This document shows, in pieces, positions 56,808 through 64,000 of a stretch of 64,000 bases of DNA. Below the pieces are notes generated by a model that was not told the origin of the DNA, ran no database searches, and saw only the letters and a list, made by a program, of their open reading frames with translations. Location: assembly GCA_963787415.1 (NCBI GenBank), contig CAWBCO010000007.1, positions 124,001 through 188,000 on the forward strand. Direction: 5' to 3'. Numbering within the stretch: position 1 is the first letter of the stretch; each line of letters starts with the position of its first letter. Source of the stretch: CAVUWL01 sp963787415 (GTDB lineage: Bacteria > Actinomycetota > Thermoleophilia > Solirubrobacterales > 70-9). Made by a program: the position numbers and the translations under genes.

Positions 56808-59648
56808 CTCCTCAAGCAGGAAGGCAAATGACTCATAGTGCTCGCCGGTAGCACGCTGCAGGCCGAGCTCGCAGGTGCGGTTGCTGCAGAGCCGGGCGTC
56901 AAAGCTGGCGCCGCGTAGCTCCTCGGCCTGCTCGCGAGTCGCCGCCTCGGTGAGCTCAGGGTGGGAGATGCCACGATCCCCGGCGAAGCCACAGCAGGTT
57001 GCAGAGGGAGCGATCACGACCTCCTCGGCGAGCGCGGCGGCGATCGACTCCAAGCGCCCGCTCAGACCCAGGCGACGGGTGGCGCAGCTCGGGTGCACCG
57101 TCACCGAACCGACCCTCTCACCGACCTTCAACCCGGGCAGCAACCGCTCGGCGGCCCAGGCGACCGAGTCGAGTACCTCGAGCCCGGCGAGGCGCTCGGC
57201 GTTTGCTTCGCTCAGCACCCCTTCACCGGGATCGGCGATCGCGTGCGTGCACGACGCGGCGTCACAGAGAACAGGAAGCCTCCCCTCAGCGCTCCAGCGC
57301 CAGAGATTCTCGACCATCTCATTTGCCTTGTGGCGATGGGCCGCGCTAAAGCCCTTCGAGCTCCATGGCAACCCGCAGCAGCCCCCCCGTGTCTCGGTCG
57401 GGATCCAGACCGCCATCCCGGCCCGCTCTGAGATCGCGACGATCGCCCCCGCCAGATCCAAGCTGCCGGCCGGCCCGCCGCGGCCGAGGATGCGGTTGGT
57501 GCAGGAGGGGACATAGACAGCGCTCGCGCCGGGCGCTGCGGTCTTGGGCAGCTGCGCCGAGGCGGGACCGGGCAGCCCGCGCCCGCGTTTGCTGCGCCTG
57601 GCAAGTGGGGCACCGAGGCGCAGCGCAGCGCGGGCGCCGGCCTCCACTCCGCGCCACTTCCTGGCCCCCAGCAGGGCCAGCGCTTCGGCTCGCTCGGTAT
57701 GGCGGGCGCTGCGCAGTTCCTTGACCAGCTCGCCGGTGTCAATCCCGACCGGGCAGGCGAGCTGGCAGCTGCCGTCCGCCGCGCAGCTCTCCAGCGCCTC
57801 GTAGTCGAACTCCTCAAGCAGCGCGCGCTGCACAGCCGATCCCGCCGGCTGGCGCGCGATCTCGCGCCGCAAGACGATGCGCTGGCGTGGCGTGGTCGTC
57901 AGGTTGCGGCTCGGGCAAACCGGCTCGCAGAAACCGCACTCCACACAGGCGCTCACCGACTCCTCGATCGGGGGTGTTGTTTTGAGGTTGCGCAGGTGGA
58001 CCCCTTGGTCGCGGTTGAGAACCACGCCGGGGGAGAGCAGCCCCCGGGGATCGGCCAACTGCTTCACCCGCCACATCATCTCGGTCGCCTTCTTCCCCCA
58101 CTCGCGCTCGACGTATGGGGCCATGTTGATCCCGGTGCCGTGCTCAGCCTTCAGCGAGCCGTCGTACTTTCCCACAATCAGCTCGACCAGATCCGCCATA
58201 AACGCCTGGTAGCGATCGAGATCATCGCGCTGGCCAAAATCGGGGGTGAGCATGAAATGCAGATTGCCGGCGGAGGCGTGACCGGCGACCCCGGGGAGAA
58301 AGCCGTGCTCGCCGAGCAGCGCCTGCAGATCGCGCGCGCCCTCGGCGATCTGCTCCGGCGCGACGCAGACATCCTCGACGATCAGCGCGGTTCCCGGTGC
58401 TCGCAGCCGACCGATCAGGCCGTGCAGGCCCTCACGCACCCGCCAGCTCAGCTCGATCTCCTCCTCCACCCGGGTGAACTCAACCGGGCGGATCGTCTCA
58501 CGGGAGGCGAGGATCTCCTTCCCGGCGCCAACCTTGCCCTCGAGCTCCTGCTCGCTGCCGGCGCCAAACTCGACCAGGAGGACGGCAGAGTCCGGAGGCA
58601 GCTCCTTCCACTCTCCCGGCGCACCCACCATGTTGTAGCTGGCGGTAATCAGGGCCGGAGCGACCATCAGCTCGACCGCACTGGCACCCGCGCCAACGAG
58701 CTCGCGAACCGGATCGATCGCGGCATCGATGCTCCGAAAATGGACCCAGGCCGTGCTCGTGTGAATTGGCAGGGGGACGGTCTCAAAAACCGCCTCGGCG
58801 ACGAAGGCCAGGGTTCCCTCCGAGCCGACGATCAGGCGGCGGAAGATCTCCAATGGGGTGTCGGCGTCAAGAAAGGCACAGAGCCGGTACCCGGTTGTGT
58901 TCTTGATTGCGAACTTGCGGCGGATGCGCTCGATGAGCTCGGGATCGGCGCGGATCTGATCGCGGATCTCGCAAAGGCCCGCGGCAAGCTCGGGCTCCGC
59001 CGCCCCAAACCGATCGGCGGCGCCGGCGGCGGCGGTATCGATCGTCGTACCGGAGGCAGTGACGAAGGTCATCGAGCGCACTGTCGAGTAGGAATCGTGA
59101 CGAATGCCGCAGCGCATCCCACCTGAGTTGTTGGCGATCACCCCGCCGACCGTCGCGATCTCGGTGCTGGCAGGATCGGGCCCGAGCTTGCGCCCAACCG
59201 AAGCGAGAACACGGTTGGCATGGCCGAGCACGGTTCCCGGTTTGACCCGGGCCACCGCCCCGCCCTCCTCGACCGAAACCCCGCCGAAGTGGCGCCGCAC
59301 GTCGACCAGAATCCCGCCGCCCTGACCCTGCCCGTTGAGACTGGTCCCACCGCCGCGGAAGGTGAGCGGGATCCCCGAGGCGCGGGCGAAGCCGAGCAGT
59401 TTGACGACGTCGCCTCGATCGCGAGCCATCACCACCGCCCGCGGAAAGATCCGGTAGGGACTCGCATCGGAGGCATATCGGACAATGTCCCCGGCCCGCC
59501 CGAGAACCCGCCCGCCACCGAGCAGCGCCTCCAGTTCTGCGCGCAGCGGCTGCTCGACGCCGGCGGCGAGCCGTTCGGGAGCCCGGTCGGGGGCCGCTTC
59601 AGACCCGCGCGGCGCGAGGGAGAGGACGCTTCGCTTAAGCAGGGCCAT
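56790..59648 (-). CDS. FAD-linked and Fe-S dehydrogenase, D-lactate dehydrogenase (Dld-type) fusion
   Basis: A 952-residue fusion. N-terminal FAD-binding domain: ASGIPLTFRGGGTSLNGQG (about 89-107), IATVGGVIANNSGGMRCG. Next is the FAD-oxidase C-terminal domain with HGTGINMAPYVEREWG. Then a ferredoxin-like part: SACVECGFCEPVCPSRNL and CAADGSCQLACPVGIDTG. C-terminal CCG (cysteine-rich) domains: VPSCTNRILG, GGCCGLPWSS, VHPSCATRRLG and ATCCGFAGDRG. The family oxidises D-2-hydroxy acids (D-lactate, glycolate). Its gene starts 3 bases after the benzoylformate-decarboxylase-like stop, so one operon; D-mandelate is a plausible substrate, an inference from the neighbour. Confidence 0.88.
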   Translation of the reverse strand: MALLKRSVLSLAPRGSEAAPDRAPERLAAGVEQPLRAELEALLGGGRVLGRAGDIVRYASDASPYRIFPRAVVMARDRGDVVKLLGFARASGIPLTFRGGGTSLNGQGQGGGILVDVRRHFGGVSVEEGGAVARVKPGTVLGHANRVLASVGRKLGPDPASTEIATVGGVIANNSGGMRCGIRHDSYSTVRSMTFVTASGTTIDTAAAGAADRFGAAEPELAAGLCEIRDQIRADPELIERIRRKFAIKNTTGYRLCAFLDADTPLEIFRRLIVGSEGTLAFVAEAVFETVPLPIHTSTAWVHFRSIDAAIDPVRELVGAGASAVELMVAPALITASYNMVGAPGEWKELPPDSAVLLVEFGAGSEQELEGKVGAGKEILASRETIRPVEFTRVEEEIELSWRVREGLHGLIGRLRAPGTALIVEDVCVAPEQIAEGARDLQALLGEHGFLPGVAGHASAGNLHFMLTPDFGQRDDLDRYQAFMADLVELIVGKYDGSLKAEHGTGINMAPYVEREWGKKATEMMWRVKQLADPRGLLSPGVVLNRDQGVHLRNLKTTPPIEESVSACVECGFCEPVCPSRNLTTTPRQRIVLRREIARQPAGSAVQRALLEEFDYEALESCAADGSCQLACPVGIDTGELVKELRSARHTERAEALALLGARKWRGVEAGARAALRLGAPLARRSKRGRGLPGPASAQLPKTAAPGASAVYVPSCTNRILGRGGPAGSLDLAGAIVAISERAGMAVWIPTETRGGCCGLPWSSKGFSAAHRHKANEMVENLWRWSAEGRLPVLCDAASCTHAIADPGEGVLSEANAERLAGLEVLDSVAWAAERLLPGLKVGERVGSVTVHPSCATRRLGLSGRLESIAAALAEEVVIAPSATCCGFAGDRGISHPELTEAATREQAEELRGASFDARLCSNRTCELGLQRATGEHYESFAFLLEELTRAE

Positions 59649-59651
59649 GGC

Positions 59652-61250
59652 CTAAAAAAGCGCCATTCCGGGGGCCACCGGGACTTCGACCAACTCAGGA
59701 GCAGGGCTCTGAAGCGCCCTGACAAGCGCATATCGCACCTGGTCGCGGTCCTTGACCCGCTGGGTGCTGACGCCGTAGCCCTCTGCTACCGCGGCGACAT
59801 TGAGACCGGGCAGGTCGAGGCCCGGCGCGCCTTTCACCCCCTCGACCTCGGCAAACCACTTGAGAATCCCATACTCGGCATTGCGCAAGACCAAGAAGGT
59901 GACCGGCACCCGGTAGGCGACAGCACTCCAAAACGCGGTGATTGCGTATTGGGCAGAGCCCTCTCCGAGGACGCAGACCACGGGCCGATCGGGCTCAGCG
60001 AGCTGCACCCCCACCGCCGCCGCCAGGCCGTAGCCGAGCCCGCCTCCGGCGCTGAAGTAGTAGCTGCCAGGGCGCGAAATGCGAAGCTGATTGCGCAGCG
60101 CCAGGGTGCTCGATGGCGACTCAAGGACGATGATGCCGTCCTCGGGAAAGACCTCGGCGAGCGCCGAATGAACCGTGGAGGGGTTGAGAGGATCGCTGAG
60201 GGGAACGTCTCCCGGTCCCGGATTGGGCTCGGGGGCCGGGCGGGTGGACTCCGGTACCGCATCCAAGAGCGCGGCCAGGGTGAGCCCGACATCAGCGACG
60301 AGCGCGTCGCCCATCGGCGCGCGAGCCGCCTCATCGGGGTCGCTGGTGATCGCCACCAGCTTGGCCCGATCCGCGAGCAGCGGCCCGGGAATGTAGGGGT
60401 AGTAGGGAAAGACCGAGCTACCGGCGACCAGGACCAGGTCATGGTCCTCCAGAGTTTGGGCGAGCGGCCCGATTGCCGGCGGCAAGACGCCGCGGAAGTT
60501 GGGGTGGCCCTCGGGAAATCCGAGACGCGATCCACCGGTGGCCGGCGAGGCCCAGACCGGCAGGTGCTGGCGCTCGGCAAGCGCTACCGCGGTATGCCAG
60601 CCGCCGCTGGCGTCGATGTCAGGACCTGCGACGAGGACCGGGCTGCTGGCGCCGTCGAGCCGCTCAGCGAGCTTCCGAACCTCCTCGGGCTCGGCCACAG
60701 CGCGCCCGCCAACCGAGCGCCCGATCGCCTCGCGGGCAGCGAGCTGATCGACCTCAGCCCCCCAATCATCCATCGGCACCGAGACGAAGACGGGACCCCT
60801 CGGCGCCAGCCCGGCGAGGTGGGCTCCACGCGCCAAAGCGAGGGGAACGTCCTCGGCCCGAGGTGCCTCATAAGACCACTTAACGAGCGGATGGGGCATC
60901 CGGGTCGCGTCACGATTGGTGAGATTCGCCTGCAGGGTGATCTGCGCCCGCGCCTGCTGGCCGGCGGTGATCAGCAGGGGTGAGTGATTTGCCTGCGCGT
61001 TAAAGATCGCGCCCATTGCGTTGCCGAGGCCCGGCGCGGTGTGCAGGTTGACAAGGGTGGTCGTTGCCGATGCCTGCGCGAAGCCGTCGGCCATCCCGAC
61101 GACGACCGCCTCCTGGAGGCCGAGCACGTAGCGCAGATCGTCGGGGAACTCGGCCAGCATCGGCAGCTCGGTCGAGCCGGGGTTGCCGAACATCGTCCTC
61201 ATCCCCAGGCTGCGAAACAGGTCAAAGCTGGCCTCGCGAACGCTTGACAT
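59652..61250 (-). CDS. mdlC: Benzoylformate decarboxylase-like ThDP enzyme
   Basis: A 532-residue ThDP-dependent decarboxylase. FGNPGSTELP (Ser26), LGLQEAVVVGMADGFAQA (Glu47) and VNLHTAPGLGNAMG (His70) align with Pseudomonas putida benzoylformate decarboxylase, even in numbering. The ThDP region is CVLGEGSAQYAITAFWSAV and the Gly-rich YYFSAGGGLGYGLAAAVG. At the position of catalytic His281, aligned in VFPYYPYIPG, a Tyr is found. The known enzyme converts benzoylformate to benzaldehyde. The changed residue and the Fe-S dehydrogenase neighbour leave the actual 2-keto acid open. It is the first gene of a two-gene operon. Confidence 0.85.
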   Translation of the reverse strand: MSSVREASFDLFRSLGMRTMFGNPGSTELPMLAEFPDDLRYVLGLQEAVVVGMADGFAQASATTTLVNLHTAPGLGNAMGAIFNAQANHSPLLITAGQQARAQITLQANLTNRDATRMPHPLVKWSYEAPRAEDVPLALARGAHLAGLAPRGPVFVSVPMDDWGAEVDQLAAREAIGRSVGGRAVAEPEEVRKLAERLDGASSPVLVAGPDIDASGGWHTAVALAERQHLPVWASPATGGSRLGFPEGHPNFRGVLPPAIGPLAQTLEDHDLVLVAGSSVFPYYPYIPGPLLADRAKLVAITSDPDEAARAPMGDALVADVGLTLAALLDAVPESTRPAPEPNPGPGDVPLSDPLNPSTVHSALAEVFPEDGIIVLESPSSTLALRNQLRISRPGSYYFSAGGGLGYGLAAAVGVQLAEPDRPVVCVLGEGSAQYAITAFWSAVAYRVPVTFLVLRNAEYGILKWFAEVEGVKGAPGLDLPGLNVAAVAEGYGVSTQRVKDRDQVRYALVRALQSPAPELVEVPVAPGMALF

Positions 61251-61290
61251 CAGCTCAAACCCTATCCCGGCGACCTAGGATCAGCTCTTG

Positions 61291-61773
61291 ATGGGAGACC
61301 TGCGCCTGACTTCGGCGGCACTTTTGGGAGCGCTCCTCGCACTCGTGGTGCCCGGCTGCGGACAGGAAACCAAGGCAACTCCACTTGCCTGCCTGGGCCA
61401 GAGCGGCGCCTACCTCTCGGCCCTGAGGACAGCGCCGGGCGCGGTCAAGCTTAAGGGCGGGGCGCCGCTCAGCAGCTGCCTTCCCGCGGGTCAACCCGAA
61501 GGAGATCTGGCCACCGTCGGGATGGCGATGATCGGCGCCGCAACCAGGTTGAATGCCGAGGCCAGAGTCGATCCTGGCGGAGCCGCCAACCTGCGGCTCG
61601 GCTACCTGCTGGGTGCCGCCCAGCGGGGCGCTGCATCCACCGGCGGCATCCACGTCGAGCTCCTGCGCCGACTGGCAGTTGCCGCCCGCTATAGCCGCCC
61701 CGCGCGACCTCTTCCCGCGGTCTTTTTTCGCACCTATCGGAGGGGCTACCGCGCCGGCCGAAGGCGCGGCTGA
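61291..61773 (+). CDS. Predicted lipoprotein of unknown function
   Basis: A 160-residue protein starting MGDLRLTSAALLGALLALVVPGCGQ (ATG at 61291; the preceding ATG at 61288 is an alternative). VVPGC is a lipobox, so the mature protein is probably lipid-anchored at Cys. The rest is Ala/Gly/Leu-rich without recognisable domain: PLACLGQSGAYLSALRTAPGAV and CLPAGQPEGDLATVGMAMIGAATRLNAEA. The C-terminus is very basic (RPARPLPAVFFRTYRRGYRAGRRRG). I cannot assign a function. It lies 37 bases before fumarase on the same strand. Confidence 0.65.
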   Translation: MGDLRLTSAALLGALLALVVPGCGQETKATPLACLGQSGAYLSALRTAPGAVKLKGGAPLSSCLPAGQPEGDLATVGMAMIGAATRLNAEARVDPGGAANLRLGYLLGAAQRGAASTGGIHVELLRRLAVAARYSRPARPLPAVFFRTYRRGYRAGRRRG

Positions 61774-61810
61774 ATACGCTGGGGAAACGACGACTCGATG
61801 GAGGAATAAA

Positions 61811-63124
61811 TTGAACGAGCAGCTCTGGGGTGGCGAGACCACCAAGGCCGTTGAGAACTTCCCGGTTTCAGGCGAGCGGGTGCCGACGCCTGTGCTTCGC
61901 TGGCTTGGGCGGATCAAGGCTGCTGGCGCCGAGGCAAATGCCGATCTGGGCCTGCTCGATCCCGAGTTGGCCGAGCGGATCGCCGCGGCGGGGGCCGCGG
62001 TCGCCGAGGGCGAGCATGACGGCCAATTTCCGATCGACATCTTTCAGACCGGTTCGGGCACCTCCTCCAATATGAACGCCAACGAGGTGATCGCAAATCT
62101 GGCCGGCGCCGATGCCCATCCCAATGACCACGTCAATCTGGGACAGTCCTCAAACGACGTCTTTCCCTCAGCCGTGCATCTTGCTGCGCTGGAGGAGGTA
62201 ACCCACCATCTGCTGCCGGCGATGGGCACTCTGGAGGCTGCGCTTGAGGAGAAGGCCAAGCGCTTCGCCGAGGTGGTGAAGGCCGGCCGCACCCACCTGA
62301 TGGATGCGGTGCCGGTCACCCTCGGCCAGGAGTTCGGCGGCTATGCCGCGCAGATCCGCCTCGGCATCCAGCGGGTGGAGGCGACCCTGCGCCGCGTCGG
62401 ACAGATCCCGCTCGGGGGCACCGCGACTGGGACCGGACTCAACACCCATCCCGAGTTTGCGGCAAGGGTGCGCGAGAAGCTCTCCGCGCAAACCGGCCTG
62501 GCGATCTCTGAGCCGCTGGATCGCTTTGAGGCTCAGGCAAATCGCGATGCCCTGGTCGAGCTCTCCGGGGCGCTCAAGGTCTACGCGATCTCGCTCAACA
62601 AGATCGCCAACGACCTCGCGCTAATGGGCTCGGGCCCAAGGGCCGGACTCGCCGAGTTGAGACTTCCAGAGTTGCAGAAGGGTTCCTCGATCATGCCCGG
62701 CAAGGTCAACCCGGTGATCCCCGAGGTGGTGATACAGGTCGCCGGTCAGGTGATCGGCAACGACGCCGCGATCACGATCGGCGGCAGCCAGGGCCAGTTT
62801 GAGCTCAACGTCCGGGTGCCGCTGATCGCCCGCAATCTGCTCGACTCGATCAAGCTGCTGACCTCCGCCTCGCGTCTGCTTGGGGAGAAATGCGTGGCCG
62901 GGTTGGAGGCCAACGAGGAGATGACCACGCGCCACGCCGAGGCCACCCTGGCAACGGCTACCGCGCTCAACCCCCACATCGGCTATGACCGCGCCGCCGA
63001 CATCGTCAAGGCCGCCGCCGAGTCAGGCCGCTCCCTGCGTGAGGTGGCGCTGGAGCAGGGCGTCGAGCCGGCGATTCTCGAGCAGGCCCTGGACCACCGC
63101 CGCATGGCGCGCCCTCACCAGTAG
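61811..63124 (+). CDS. fumC: Fumarate hydratase, class II
   Basis: A 437-residue fumarase (fumarate + water to malate). GTSSNMNANEVIAN, HPNDHVNLGQSSNDVFPSA, GRTHLMDAVPVTLGQEFGGYAAQI, GGTATGTGLNTHPEF and GSSIMPGKVNPVIPEVV (the superfamily signature, about 297-313) are all present. The start is a TTG at 61811 behind GGAGGAATAA; an open frame upstream overlaps the lipoprotein gene and looks spurious. With gltA, aconitase and the odhA fusion it is the fourth TCA enzyme of the window. The C-terminus ends LEQALDHRRMARPHQ. Confidence 0.95.
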   Translation: MNEQLWGGETTKAVENFPVSGERVPTPVLRWLGRIKAAGAEANADLGLLDPELAERIAAAGAAVAEGEHDGQFPIDIFQTGSGTSSNMNANEVIANLAGADAHPNDHVNLGQSSNDVFPSAVHLAALEEVTHHLLPAMGTLEAALEEKAKRFAEVVKAGRTHLMDAVPVTLGQEFGGYAAQIRLGIQRVEATLRRVGQIPLGGTATGTGLNTHPEFAARVREKLSAQTGLAISEPLDRFEAQANRDALVELSGALKVYAISLNKIANDLALMGSGPRAGLAELRLPELQKGSSIMPGKVNPVIPEVVIQVAGQVIGNDAAITIGGSQGQFELNVRVPLIARNLLDSIKLLTSASRLLGEKCVAGLEANEEMTTRHAEATLATATALNPHIGYDRAADIVKAAAESGRSLREVALEQGVEPAILEQALDHRRMARPHQ

Positions 63125-63314
63125 CCCGCTGCCCGACCAATCCGCCTCGCTCATCTCGGCAAAGTCTCTTGGGTGGAGATCCTCGGTCGAGAGCTATACC
63201 CCCAGTCCCGGCAACGTTGTTGAAAGCGCCTTTGAGTGAAGCACGGCTCCTTGCGGCGCCGGCGAGGGCGCGGCGCCCGGACCCGGCGGTTAATCCAGAT
63301 CCGTAAATCGGACC

Positions 63315-63995
63315 CTAGGCTTCCTCAACCGCGATTCCGAGCTCGTGCGCGATCGAGCGCGACAGCTCCATCAGCTGCAGGGAGTCGATCGTGGCGCCCC
63401 CTAAGCCGAGGACCGATCCGGCCAAAGACAGCTCGGAGCCGCGTAGGTCGACGTGGGCGAGCTCGGCCTTGGTAAAGTCGGCTCCCCCGAGCTGGCAGCC
63501 GGAGAAGCGGGTGGCGTATATCCGCGCGCCCTGGAAATCGGCCTTGATCAGCACGCAGTCCTCGAAGGTCACGTGCTCGATGGTGCAGTGGCGGAAGTTG
63601 GCGTAGTCAAGCTTGCATCCCTCAAAGCGGACCTCTTCGATCCGGGCTTCGCCCAGGTTCAGACCAGTCATACGGGCCTCCTGAAAGGCAGCGCTCCGCA
63701 GCTTGGCGCCGCCCCAGTCGCCGTTTGCGGCGCTCACCCGCTCGCCCCTGACGTCGACCAGCTGGAGACCTCGAAGCCGGGAGTTCTCCAGGTCCACTTC
63801 CTTGAGGTGCACCCGCTCCAAGCGCCCCGAGCCAGCGTCCGCGCCGTTTAGGGCCGAGGACGCAAGCCGCACACCTTCCAATTCGAACTGCGCTGAGAGC
63901 TCGCTGACCTCGATGTCCTCGAGCGCCTCGGGGGCCAGATCCCCAGGCAGCGTCGCGCCGATCACGGACGGGTCGGGCCGTTTTGAGCGCGCCAT
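63315..63995 (-). CDS. Pentapeptide-repeat protein
   Basis: A 226-residue protein that begins at 63995, just inside the window. The N-terminal part is MARSKRPDPSVIGATLPGDLAPE; then from about residue 40 to 190 the chain shows an A(D/N/E)LxX-like repeat pattern, e.g. LASSALNGADAGSGRLE, ARMTGLNLGEARIEEVRFEG, CKLDYANFRHCTIEHVTFEDC, GADFTKAELAHVDLRGSELS. Such right-handed quadrilateral helices occur in DNA-mimic gyrase protectors (MfpA, Qnr) but most are of unknown role. Four cysteines appear in the repeat core. The end is helical (LQLMELSRSIAHELGIAVEEA). Confidence 0.88.
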   Translation of the reverse strand: MARSKRPDPSVIGATLPGDLAPEALEDIEVSELSAQFELEGVRLASSALNGADAGSGRLERVHLKEVDLENSRLRGLQLVDVRGERVSAANGDWGGAKLRSAAFQEARMTGLNLGEARIEEVRFEGCKLDYANFRHCTIEHVTFEDCVLIKADFQGARIYATRFSGCQLGGADFTKAELAHVDLRGSELSLAGSVLGLGGATIDSLQLMELSRSIAHELGIAVEEA

Positions 63996-64000
63996 CTCAA

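Noticed and set aside
59220..60983. Long open frame (587 residues) on the plus strand opposite the FAD/Fe-S and mdlC-like genes
   Set aside because: Composition is Arg/Gly/Asp-rich with no domain; it spans two real genes and their junction.
1..64000. CRISPR array, rRNA genes or prophage
   Set aside because: No regularly spaced repeats, no rRNA-like conserved segments, and no cluster of phage structural genes were seen.

Overview
The window is 64 kb of high-GC, densely coded bacterial chromosome. The most likely source is a deep-branching actinomycete of the class Thermoleophilia (Solirubrobacterales-like). This is an inference from several traits: a fused actinobacterial-type 2-oxoglutarate dehydrogenase, a PAC2-family protein, a DPPR-synthase-like prenyltransferase, a c-di-AMP riboswitch ahead of a cell-wall hydrolase, LexA boxes of the Gram-positive type, frequent GTG/TTG starts, and a secreted protein with a basic two-cysteine tail. 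No rRNA or tRNA gene and no CRISPR array was seen.

Layout. 1-4.4 kb: 3' end of nuoN, a VOC protein, a tandem ThyX-like protein, a membrane protein, a CBS protein and a zinc-ribbon protein. 4.4-5.4 kb: a complete IS982-type insertion sequence with identical 23-bp ends; its right end supplies the stop codon of the next gene. 6-12 kb: LPG-synthase-like membrane protein, sulfotransferase, RibD-type reductase, acyl-CoA dehydrogenase, secreted repeat protein, thioredoxin-fold protein. 12-24 kb: an APH-like kinase, two two-component systems, a DEAD-box helicase, a quinone reductase, a PfkB kinase, citrate synthase, two small unknown genes, a UbiA-type prenyltransferase and an exported DUF5666-like protein with a direct-repeat operator. 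24-28 kb: alkyl-DHAP synthase plus a two-domain fatty acyl-CoA reductase, a probable ether-lipid module. 28-36 kb: a 1341-aa lipoyl-E2-E1 2-oxoglutarate dehydrogenase fusion, DUF3817, a promoter with a possible structured RNA, and a frameshifted aconitase. 36-42.5 kb: c-di-AMP riboswitch with an NlpC/P60-like hydrolase, propionyl-CoA carboxylase beta and methylmalonyl-CoA mutase, a decayed surface-protein pseudogene and a UDP-glucuronate decarboxylase-like enzyme. 42.7-52.7 kb: a basic histone-like protein behind two perfect SOS boxes, an IMPase, a helicase-nuclease, PAC2, two half-length TauE genes, otsB, a PolX-like HhH-PHP protein, dolichol-phosphate-mannose-synthase-like transferase, thioredoxin and a 58-aa tautomerase. 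52.7-64 kb: ileS, an SDR, a FAD/Fe-S dehydrogenase with a benzoylformate-decarboxylase-like enzyme, a lipoprotein, fumarase and a pentapeptide-repeat protein.

Working together: citrate synthase, aconitase, 2-oxoglutarate dehydrogenase, fumarase and the propionyl-CoA to succinyl-CoA branch (PccB, mutase) form an aerobic TCA set spread over 45 kb. Acyl-CoA dehydrogenase, fatty acyl-CoA reductase and alkyl-DHAP synthase point to lipid turnover and ether-lipid synthesis. The most interesting observations are the lipoyl-E2-E1 fusion, the double SOS boxes before a histone-like gene, the candidate structured RNA, the half-transporter gene pair, the tandem ThyX protein and the fatty alcohol/ether-lipid pair.
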